The translations under genes and the position numbers were made by a program. Below the pieces are notes generated by a model. That model ran no database searches. It was given only the letters and a program-made list of their open reading frames with translations, and was not told the origin of the DNA. From SZUA-365 sp034002405 (GTDB lineage: Bacteria; Bacteroidota; Ignavibacteria; SZUA-365): DNA of 27,551 bases. Location: contig JAVFAS010000050.1 of the NCBI GenBank assembly GCA_034002405.1, positions 1 through 27,551 on the forward strand, in the 5' to 3' direction. This document shows positions 20,861 through 27,551 of this stretch, piece after piece; position 1 is the stretch's first letter, and each line of letters opens with the position of its first letter.

Positions 20861-22933
20861 CATCAGGTGCAGGTAGGTCATCGCAATGCTCTGAAAGAGC
20901 GCCTGCTGTTCGGCCGTGACACCCGCGCCGTGGCCGCCCTCGGTGTTTTCGAAATACAGGCAGTCGTGACCCATGTCGAGCATTTTCGCGGCCATCTTGC
21001 GTGCATGCGCGGGATGCACCCGGTCGTCGTGCGTGGTCGTGGCGAACAGGACACGGGGATAGGTTTTCTCCGGGGAGAGATTATGGTACGGCGAGTATTT
21101 TTTTATATACTCCCATTCCTCGGGAACATCCGGATCACCGTATTCCGCGATCCAGCTCGCACCGGCGAGCAACGTACTGTAGCGGCGCATGTCGAGCAGC
21201 GGCACCAGGCAGACGACGGCGTTGAAGAGATCCGGTCGCTGGGTGAAGGCGACACCGGCCAGGAGTCCGCCGTTGCTGCCACCGAGGATACCGAGACGCC
21301 GGGGAGAAGTGACACCGCGACGGATGAGATCCTCCGCCACGGCATAGAGGTCGTTGAACGCGGTCTGCCGCTTTTCCTTCAACGCGGCCTGATGCCAGCG
21401 CGGGCCGAATTCCCCACCGCCACGAATGTTCGCGAGCACATACACACCACCCTGTTCGATCCACGCCGCTCCGACGGTCGCCTCGTAGTACGGAACCATC
21501 GGGACCTCGAATCCACCATACGCCTCGATCATGGTCGGATTCCCGCCGTCACGGACAAGTCCCTCCCGGGCGACCAGGAAATAAGGGATGCGTTCGCCAT
21601 CCGTCGCGATGGCGTGGTGCTGCGTGATGGTGCATCCCTCGCTGTTGAAAAACGCCGGCAGGCGACGAACCTCGACCGGCGCGTCGTCATGGGAAGTCAC
21701 GGCGTACAGCGTCCGTGGCTGCAGGAAGTTTTCGACCGTGAAGAAATGGCGATCCGAGGAGGGATCGGTGTCGGTGATGTCCACCATCACGTTGTCCGCG
21801 AGCGGAACACGGGTCCACTCCCATTGACCTTCCACGAACCGTCCGCGCAGCAATTGGCACCGCACATCCGTCATGCGCACGAGCAGCAGGGCATTGCGTG
21901 TCATGTGCAGCGAGACAATGCTCGACCGCGGATCCGGCGCGGAGAGGATGGAAAAGTCCCGCGCGCCATCGCGGAAACGATCGATGTCGATGGCGATCAA
22001 CGCACCCTGGGGATACGTGCGGCCGCCGGTCATCCATGCCGACCGCAATTCCAGGATCAGCTGATTCTTGAAAAAGCCGTGGAACTGCGCGTCGCCGGGA
22101 AAATCGAGGCGGACGAATTCCTCCCCGTCACGCAGTGAGATCTCGCTGGAAAAAAACGATGTCGCGCGATAGCCATAGACATAGCGGCGATCGGCGGTTT
22201 CGATCACACCGACGAAGGCGCTCACGTCCTCGCGCGAACCTTCGAAGATCACCGGCGCGTCCGCCACCGCCGTGCCTCGCCGCCAGAGCCGCGCCGTGCG
22301 CGGATAGCCGGCGGTCGTCACTTCCCCGTCCCACTGGTTCGAACCCACCACGATGGTGTTCCGATCGATCCAGCAAGTCCGGATCTTCCCTTCAGGCAGG
22401 AAAAAACCATCGGGGACGAAGTCCTTCCGCAACAGATCGAACTCCCGCACCTCCACCGCGTCGCTCCCGCCGCGGGAGAGATGCAACAGACAGCGGTCGT
22501 ATGTGGGATGCAGGAAGTCGACATCCTCGAATGCCCAGTGTTCCCCCTCGCGCGCCGACAACGCATCGAGATCGAGCACCGTTTCCCACGGCGGCACATC
22601 GGCGGCATACCCATCACACGGCACGCGACGCCAGATGCCGCGGGGATGCGCATCGTCCTGCCAGAAATTATATATATACTCCCCGGCGATCGACGGCGTG
22701 GCGAGTCGATCCTTCGAATTCAGGATATCAAGCAGCCGACGGTTGATGCGTGCAAACTCCGGGCAACGCTCCAGCTCGTGCACCGTCGCGGCCGTGCGCG
22801 CGCGCACCCATTCGAGCGCCCGAGCGCCGGTGACATCCTCGAGCCAACGGTACGGATCGTCGTCCTGGGCGATGACAGTGGCGGTGGAAAGCGCGAGCAG
22901 TGACATGGCGAGGAACACACGCAGTCTTTTCAT
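20852..22933 (-). CDS. Secreted prolyl oligopeptidase family serine peptidase (S9A)
   Basis: The product has 693 residues. Signal peptide MKRLRVFLAMSLLALSTATVIAQ is followed by DDDPYRWLEDVTGARALEWV, the classic S9A N-terminal start, a beta-propeller domain (about 60-400), and an alpha/beta-hydrolase domain. The catalytic Ser is in LGILGGSNGGLLAG (Ser553), the Asp in THDDRVHP (near 636) and the His in EGGHGAG (His668). IRGGGEFGPRWH is the family's conserved pre-catalytic motif. Expected role: periplasmic cleavage of short proline-containing peptides. ATG 22933 is chosen because the signal peptide starts there and a promoter lies immediately upstream (22959-22987); the longer frame begins inside that promoter. 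The ribosome site is weak. Confidence 0.92.
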   Translation of the reverse strand: MKRLRVFLAMSLLALSTATVIAQDDDPYRWLEDVTGARALEWVRARTAATVHELERCPEFARINRRLLDILNSKDRLATPSIAGEYIYNFWQDDAHPRGIWRRVPCDGYAADVPPWETVLDLDALSAREGEHWAFEDVDFLHPTYDRCLLHLSRGGSDAVEVREFDLLRKDFVPDGFFLPEGKIRTCWIDRNTIVVGSNQWDGEVTTAGYPRTARLWRRGTAVADAPVIFEGSREDVSAFVGVIETADRRYVYGYRATSFFSSEISLRDGEEFVRLDFPGDAQFHGFFKNQLILELRSAWMTGGRTYPQGALIAIDIDRFRDGARDFSILSAPDPRSSIVSLHMTRNALLLVRMTDVRCQLLRGRFVEGQWEWTRVPLADNVMVDITDTDPSSDRHFFTVENFLQPRTLYAVTSHDDAPVEVRRLPAFFNSEGCTITQHHAIATDGERIPYFLVAREGLVRDGGNPTMIEAYGGFEVPMVPYYEATVGAAWIEQGGVYVLANIRGGGEFGPRWHQAALKEKRQTAFNDLYAVAEDLIRRGVTSPRRLGILGGSNGGLLAGVAFTQRPDLFNAVVCLVPLLDMRRYSTLLAGASWIAEYGDPDVPEEWEYIKKYSPYHNLSPEKTYPRVLFATTTHDDRVHPAHARKMAAKMLDMGHDCLYFENTEGGHGAGVTAEQQALFQSIAMTYLHLMLR

Positions 22934-22958
22934 GGAACGCTCAGGTGATAATGCATGC

Positions 22959-22987
22959 ATATTATGCAAGCACCACACAGCATGCAA
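22959..22987 (-). promoter_or_regulatory. Candidate promoter of the prolyl oligopeptidase gene
   Basis: On the minus strand TTGCAT (22987-22982), 17 bp, TAATAT (22964-22959), with the start codon 25 bp downstream. The -35 is the same hexamer as in the promoter at 20297-20325. Confidence 0.65.
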
Positions 22988-23014
22988 GTGCCCGGGGCTG
23001 ACCGCACCGGGATG

Positions 23015-24328
23015 CTACCGCGGCAGCACGTCAAACACCGTGACGAGGGTGTCGGCCTCGATGCGCGACGCGAGCCATGCGGTGATCCGGTTGCGGTCGC
23101 GCGCGGGCAGCGCGCGACGGACGCCGAACACGACCACGGACGCCCGGCGCGGTTCGACCTCCGGCATGTGAAGCTCGGTTTCCGAAAACGCGCAGGTGAT
23201 GATGCGCGACTCGAGCGGTCGAATCTCCGCGAGCAGCTTGCCTCCCATGCTCGCGCGTGTCGCGAGACTGTCACGCTCCCGTTCCTTCTCCTGCAGCATC
23301 GCGGTCAGACGGTTGATTTCTCCCTTCAGTTTATCCCGTTCATTGAGTCGTGTCGGTGAAGTGGCGAAGGAGAATCCCTGCCGGATATCGATCGTCGCAT
23401 CCGCCAGTCCGAAATCCGCGGCCCTCCGGCGGATGGTCCGCGCATGGGTGGAGTCGAAGCTGTTCCCGCCATAGATGAGTGTCAGCTCGCCGCGACGCGG
23501 CCGCACTTCCGAACGCAAGAGATAGTTGCCCTCGAAGAGACTGACCCGATCGATGAATGCCGCGGCACGTTCGCTGAACCGCTCCTCCTGCACAAGCAGG
23601 TATCCGAAATAGATACTGGGCGTGACGGTGATGATGATGACGGCCGTGATCCAGTGATTGACACGCTTCCGATGCTTCTCGTCGCTGATGGTGCGGATGG
23701 GGAATTTCAACAGCTGGGACACCACCACCGACGAGAGCGCGATGAAGACGGTGTTGATGGTAAAAAGATATATCGCTCCGAAAAAGAAATCGAACTTCCC
23801 CGTGGCCAGGCCATAGCCGGCGGTACAGAGCGGCGGCATCAGGGCGGTGGCGATGGCCACGCCCGGAATGACATTGCCCTTGTTCCGGCTGCTGATGGCG
23901 ACAATGCCCGCCAGGCCACCGAACAGCGCGATCAGAACGTCATAAATCGTCGGACTCGTGCGCGCGAGGAGTTCCGATTGCGCACTGGAAACGGGACTGA
24001 TGGCGAAGTACGCAGTCGAGGCGATGAGGCTGGCGCCGACGGCGAAGCTGAAGTTTTTCACCGCGATGCGGAAGAGCGGAAAGTTGTAGGTGGCGATGCT
24101 GTAGCCCATGCCATTGATGGGACCCATCAGCGGTGAAATGAGCATGGCACCGATAATGACCGCGGTGGAATTCATGTTAAGTCCCACCGACGCCACGATG
24201 ATCGCGAAGACGAGAATCCAGAGATTCGTCCCCTTGAAGATCACATCCTTCGTGATGGTCTCATGGATGCGGTCATATTCCTCGACATCGCTGTCGAGAT
24301 TCAGGTAGTGAACGATTTTTTCGATCAT
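23015..24328 (-). CDS. DUF389 family membrane protein
   Basis: The product has 437 residues. The first 30 residues are cytosolic, then about six transmembrane helices (about 35-250) carry the DUF389 signature STAVIIGAMLISPLMGPING (54-73), GGLAGIVAISSRNKGNVIPG and VAIATALMPPLCTAGYGLATG. The C-terminal part (about 250-437) is soluble, with a coiled coil (LNERDKLKGEINRLTAMLQ) and a beta-rich end (RASVVVFGVRR, LVTVFDVLP). DUF389 proteins are widespread and of unsettled function, probably transport-related. ATG 24328 has only a poor SD (GGGTCA). No terminator is visible before the peptidase promoter 27 bp downstream. Confidence 0.88.
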   Translation of the reverse strand: MIEKIVHYLNLDSDVEEYDRIHETITKDVIFKGTNLWILVFAIIVASVGLNMNSTAVIIGAMLISPLMGPINGMGYSIATYNFPLFRIAVKNFSFAVGASLIASTAYFAISPVSSAQSELLARTSPTIYDVLIALFGGLAGIVAISSRNKGNVIPGVAIATALMPPLCTAGYGLATGKFDFFFGAIYLFTINTVFIALSSVVVSQLLKFPIRTISDEKHRKRVNHWITAVIIITVTPSIYFGYLLVQEERFSERAAAFIDRVSLFEGNYLLRSEVRPRRGELTLIYGGNSFDSTHARTIRRRAADFGLADATIDIRQGFSFATSPTRLNERDKLKGEINRLTAMLQEKERERDSLATRASMGGKLLAEIRPLESRIITCAFSETELHMPEVEPRRASVVVFGVRRALPARDRNRITAWLASRIEADTLVTVFDVLPR

Positions 24329-24400
24329 AAAGGGATGACCCGCTGATAGACGTGCGCGGCATAATATCCAATCTGCGCATACGGATCAACTGCGTGGGGT

Positions 24401-24565
24401 TCACCGCGTTGGAGCACCGCGGCGCGGCGCTTCCCGAAGCGCCCGGCAGTCCTTCCGCGCTTCATCGGGACGTCCCCGCAACACCGCGCGAAACCGCCGC
24501 GCGGCGCAGCGCAGCGTGATATACATCGGCAGGAATACGATTCGAAACGCGGACACCGCGCACAC
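24401..24565 (-). CDS. Possible small membrane-associated ORF, GTG start
   Basis: From GTG 24565, 6 nt after an AGAGGT-like site, the frame gives 54 residues: a hydrophobic stretch (SAFRIVFLPMYITL) and then a basic/acidic helix (RPDEARKDCRALREAPRRG). It lies upstream of the DUF389 gene on the same strand. Composition is plausible for a small membrane protein, but there is no family match, and two other frames are also open here. Confidence 0.22.
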   Translation of the reverse strand: MCAVSAFRIVFLPMYITLRCAARRFRAVLRGRPDEARKDCRALREAPRRGAPTR

Positions 24566-24660
24566 GATGACACCTCTTCATGCAGGTTCGAGGGACGGGT
24601 TCCACAACGTTGACACAGGGGAATGACGCCGGCATTCTACGACACCCCGCACCGAAATGA

Positions 24661-24680
24661 TATGGGTGATACTACCCATT
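24661..24680. promoter_or_regulatory. Dyad matching the one at 4887-4906, operator candidate
   Basis: TATGGGTGATACTACCCATT has perfect 6-bp arms (ATGGGT/ACCCAT) around 6 bp. It matches the 4887-4906 dyad at 15 of 20 positions, and the two symmetric differing positions change together (A-T against T-A), keeping the dyad. It lies 74 bp upstream of the subtilase -35 box. The T-run that follows could alternatively make it a weak terminator. Confidence 0.5.
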
Positions 24681-24753
24681 TTTCCGCGCGCCGCGCTCGA
24701 CTCGGGAATGCGATCCCGATGGGAAGTTGACTGTTCGCGATTGTCTTTTGGTC

Positions 24754-24782
24754 TTGACATTGCCCGATTCGCGTTGTACATT
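24754..24782 (+). promoter_or_regulatory. Candidate sigma70-type promoter of the subtilase gene
   Basis: TTGACA (24754-24759), 17 bp, TACATT (24777-24782). RNA would start near 24789, leaving a leader of about 150 nt before ATG 24943. Confidence 0.62.
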
Positions 24783-24942
24783 CTCCGGTCAATTACGTCA
24801 AGGATAACGCACATCGCGAACGGGCAGCCACGCAAGGATGCCGCATGTCGCCACCGATTGCTGGAAATCCCTGACCACGGCAACGCCTGAGCCGCGGTCA
24901 TCGATTCTCATTTCACCATTCATTTACATAGATGGAGTTTCC

Positions 24943-27551
24943 ATGAAACACCAACTGGTCCGATTCTTCCGTGGCGGAACGATCGCGGTCATCGCCGCGC
25001 TCTGTACCGCCTTGTGGTCCGATGCCTTCGCGCAAGGCGAAGTCAACGGGAAGCATGCCTCGTCCGGTTCAGCTCTCTCCGCTGGACAGATCGGAGACGC
25101 TGACAGCTCCCCGCGGGAGAGGGAGCTGACACCGCGTCCGAAGTCCATCAAGCCCCCGAAAACCTTCCGCACCGCCAATGACGACGCTCGCCGCATCATT
25201 GTGAAGTTTGTTGACGGCCTGCGTTTCGACGTCAATCCCCGCGGCATGCTCATCGAGCGTGCGGGAAAAGGACTCTGGAGTCCGCAATCACGCGCGGTGT
25301 TACAGCGACTTGAGCGCGCGCGGGGTGCCTGGCATCGCATGGTGACCGTTGACGAGGAGGTCGTGGACCGCCTGCGCGGAAACGCCCAGCGGAAGCTCCG
25401 GAAGGAAGTGGCCGATATGTATAGCTATTATATCCTCATCGCGCCCGAGGACATCGACGCGGCGGCATGGATCGACCAGCTCAACGCGCTGCCCGAGGTG
25501 CAGATCGCACGATTCGCACCACTACCCGCGCCGATGCCCGTGCCGAACGACTTCCAGGATAACCAGGGATATCTCGACGCGGCGGCCGCGGGTATCGATG
25601 CGGAAAGCTACGCGTGGGGTATCGCCGGTGGTACGGGCGCGAATGTGCGCATCGTGGATCTCGAGTATTCGTGGAATCTGAACCATCAGGATCTTCCCGC
25701 CGGCATCACGACACTGATTCCGGCGACGTTGACCCCCACGGATCCATTCAACGACAACGACCACGGCACCGCGGTGCTTGGCGAACTCGTCAGCCTCAAC
25801 AATGGCTGGGGGACGACAGGCATCGCGCACGCCGCCGAGATATTCGTCGCACCCGTGAGCTTCGAGAATATTGGGTATAACCTGGCCGGTGCGATCATGA
25901 ATGCGATCACCTCGCTTTCCGCCGGTGACATCCTGCTGATCGAGCAGCAGACAGCAGGACCGAACTATGACCCGAACAATGCGCCCTCGCAATTCGGACT
26001 CGTGCCATCGGAATGGCAGGAGGACGTGTATGACGCCATCGTCACCGCCGTGGGCAATGGCATTCATGTCGTGGAGGCGGCGGGCAATGGCAGCCAGGAT
26101 CTCGACCATGCGGATTATACGCAGGGAAACGGAGGGCATTATCCGTTTGATGGCACGAATAATTCCGGTGCGATCATTGTGGGCGCCGGCGCGCGGCCCG
26201 CGGGATCGACCACCGACCGCTCGCGACTGGATTTCTCCTGCTATGGCAGCCGCGTCAACGTCCAGGGCTGGGGCGAGGGCGTGATGACCACGGGTTATGG
26301 CACCTTCTACAATGCGGAAGGCGTGAATCTCTGGTACCGCGGCACGTTTGGCGGCACGTCGAGCGCCTCGCCGATCGTGACCGGCGCGGTGGCGTTGATT
26401 GAAAGCATCCAGGAGGAACTGCACGGCACCACGATCACACCGGCCGACATGCGCACGCTGCTGATCAACACCGGTTCGCCGCAGCAGGCCGGAGCAAATC
26501 CCGTTTCCGAGCACATCGGTCCCCGACCCAGCATTCGCGCGGCCATTCAGTCGATCGATCCGTGTGATCTCGCCTGTCCGGCGGACATCACGGTCAGCAA
26601 CGATGTGGATGTCTGCGGCGCGGTGGTGAACTTCCCCGCACCCACCACCAGCCCCACCTGCGGCGACGTGACCTTCACGCCCGCGTCGGGTTCCTTCTTC
26701 CCGGTCGGCACGACCACGGTCACGGTCACAACCACATCGGGTTCGAGCTGCACATTCGATGTCACGGTCAACGACACGCAGGATCCGTCGATCACCTGTC
26801 CCGACCACATCACCGTGGACAACGCCCCCGGGTACTGCGGTGCGATTGTCGACTATTCCGCGACCGCATCGGATAATTGTCCGGGCGTCACCATTGCCTT
26901 CAATCCCCCGTCGGGCAGTTTCTTCCCGGTCGGGACCACCCCCGTCACGGCCACCGCGACGGACGCGCATGGCAACGACACGCCGTGCACCTTCAATGTC
27001 ATTGTGGTGGACGCCGAGCCGCCCACGATCACGATGAGCGTCTCCCCCACGCAGCTCTGGCCGCCGAATCACACGATGCGTGCCATCTCCGCGGCGGTGC
27101 AGGTGGCGGACAACTGTCCGGGCGTCACCTACGCCCTCACGTCGATCACGAGCAACGAAGCGGACAACGGACTGGGTGACGGCGACATGCCCAATGATAT
27201 CCAGTTTGCCGCCTACAACTCACCGGACCTCGAGTTCCGCGTGCGTGCCGAGCGTTCGGGACTGGGCAGCGGCCGTATCTACACCGTGACCTACACCGCC
27301 ACCGACGGCGCGAGCAACCAGACTTCGGCATCCGCGGACATTACCGTGCCGTTCAGTCTGGCCAAGGATGGCGCGACCGCTCAGCTGCCCGCTACCTACC
27401 AATTGGAGCAGAATTATCCGAATCCCTTCAATCCCTCGACCGTACTCCGTTTCAGCCTGCCCGAGGCCTCGGTCGTGACCCTGCGCGTCCATGACATGCT
27501 CGGTCGCGAAGTGGCCACGCTGCTGCGCGGCAGCCAGCGCGATGCGGGTCA
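24943..27551 (+). CDS. Secreted subtilisin-like (S8) protease with HYR and sorting domains, 3' end beyond window
   Basis: The frame stays open to the right edge: 869 residues so far. A signal peptide (GGTIAVIAALCTALWSDAFAQ) is followed by a propeptide-like region (about 70-200) and the S8 catalytic domain: Asp239 in VRIVDLEYSW, His274 in NDNDHGTAVLG, oxyanion Asn382 in VEAAGNGSQ and Ser473 in GGTSSASPIVTG. Two HYR domains come next (about 540-625 and 626-708), each with CP-D-ITV and SGSFFPVGTT, then a third beta domain (PPTITMSVSPTQLWPPNH). The C-terminal sorting domain has begun (LEQNYPNPFNPSTVLRFSLP, HDMLGREVATLL); perhaps 40-50 residues are missing. GGAG lies 6 nt before ATG 24943. The enzyme is probably secreted by the type IX route and either surface-bound or released to degrade proteins. 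Confidence 0.93.
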   Translation, partial: MKHQLVRFFRGGTIAVIAALCTALWSDAFAQGEVNGKHASSGSALSAGQIGDADSSPRERELTPRPKSIKPPKTFRTANDDARRIIVKFVDGLRFDVNPRGMLIERAGKGLWSPQSRAVLQRLERARGAWHRMVTVDEEVVDRLRGNAQRKLRKEVADMYSYYILIAPEDIDAAAWIDQLNALPEVQIARFAPLPAPMPVPNDFQDNQGYLDAAAAGIDAESYAWGIAGGTGANVRIVDLEYSWNLNHQDLPAGITTLIPATLTPTDPFNDNDHGTAVLGELVSLNNGWGTTGIAHAAEIFVAPVSFENIGYNLAGAIMNAITSLSAGDILLIEQQTAGPNYDPNNAPSQFGLVPSEWQEDVYDAIVTAVGNGIHVVEAAGNGSQDLDHADYTQGNGGHYPFDGTNNSGAIIVGAGARPAGSTTDRSRLDFSCYGSRVNVQGWGEGVMTTGYGTFYNAEGVNLWYRGTFGGTSSASPIVTGAVALIESIQEELHGTTITPADMRTLLINTGSPQQAGANPVSEHIGPRPSIRAAIQSIDPCDLACPADITVSNDVDVCGAVVNFPAPTTSPTCGDVTFTPASGSFFPVGTTTVTVTTTSGSSCTFDVTVNDTQDPSITCPDHITVDNAPGYCGAIVDYSATASDNCPGVTIAFNPPSGSFFPVGTTPVTATATDAHGNDTPCTFNVIVVDAEPPTITMSVSPTQLWPPNHTMRAISAAVQVADNCPGVTYALTSITSNEADNGLGDGDMPNDIQFAAYNSPDLEFRVRAERSGLGSGRIYTVTYTATDGASNQTSASADITVPFSLAKDGATAQLPATYQLEQNYPNPFNPSTVLRFSLPEASVVTLRVHDMLGREVATLLRGSQRDAG

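Larger units (their letters stand above)
24566..24942. other. Regulatory gap upstream of the subtilase
   Basis: No convincing gene lies here. The stretch holds the dyad at 24661-24680, the promoter at 24754-24782 and a leader of about 150 nt. The subtilase frame extends back to an ATG at 24838, but that start has its AAGG adjacent and precedes no signal peptide. Confidence 0.6.

Noticed and set aside
24838..24942. Upstream start for the subtilase at ATG 24838
   Set aside because: The added 35 residues do not precede a signal peptide sensibly and the purine-rich site touches the ATG. ATG 24943 has GGAG at proper spacing and a signal peptide directly after it.

Overview
The window is GC-rich, densely coded DNA from a Gram-negative bacterium, most likely a Bacteroidota/Chlorobiota-type (FCB group) lineage such as Ignavibacteria or Kapabacteria. 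The main clue is C-terminal secretion domains with NFPNPFNPTT / NYPNPFNPST signatures, typical of type IX (Por) secretion cargo. Unlike classical Bacteroidetes, most genes here have clear Shine-Dalgarno sites (GGAGG, AAGGAG), and several promoters look sigma70-like with TTGNNN and -10 boxes 17-18 bp apart. The taxonomic call is inference; no rRNA or tRNA gene was seen.

Layout. (1) 1-3684, minus strand: an operon-like run encoding a GYF_2/GYF_2/TM/NADase-type glycan-binding protein, a secreted protein broken by a one-base frameshift, a prokaryotic pentameric ligand-gated ion channel homologue, a divergent YidD-like protein, a truncated DUF4177-like ORF, and a second GYF_2 protein that runs off the left edge. 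(2) 3685-4397: gene-free, with a duplicated 18-mer and a strong terminator. (3) 4398-8285: a two-component cluster, with two divergently transcribed receiver-only proteins, a NarL/LuxR response regulator and a TPR sensor histidine kinase. (4) 8452-13090: secreted proteins (FG-GAP-like and dockerin-like, with sorting domains), a YdjM-like membrane protein, and a remnant with an in-frame stop. (5) 13104-13543: a 9-bp minisatellite and a GIY-YIG protein. (6) 13805-19628: an FAD-linked oxidase, an 8-bp minisatellite, then a tightly packed set comprising a gluconate-dehydrogenase-subunit-3-like protein, a GMC oxidoreductase, a PhoD-like phosphatase and an unrecognised protein with a possible permuted papain-like arrangement; none has a visible export signal. 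(7) 19730-24328, minus strand: an unknown protein, a small winged-helix protein, a secreted prolyl oligopeptidase and a DUF389 membrane protein. (8) 24943-end: a secreted subtilase with two HYR domains and a sorting domain cut by the right edge.

How the genes fit together. The kinase and NarL regulator form a probable signalling pair, and the two receiver-only proteins could divert or buffer phosphoryl flow. A near-identical 20-bp dyad lies in the divergent receiver promoter region and upstream of the subtilase promoter, suggesting shared control. The two most system-like candidates are the GYF/glycan-binding/ion-channel/YidD run at the left and the apparently cytosolic oxidoreductase-phosphatase operon in the middle.
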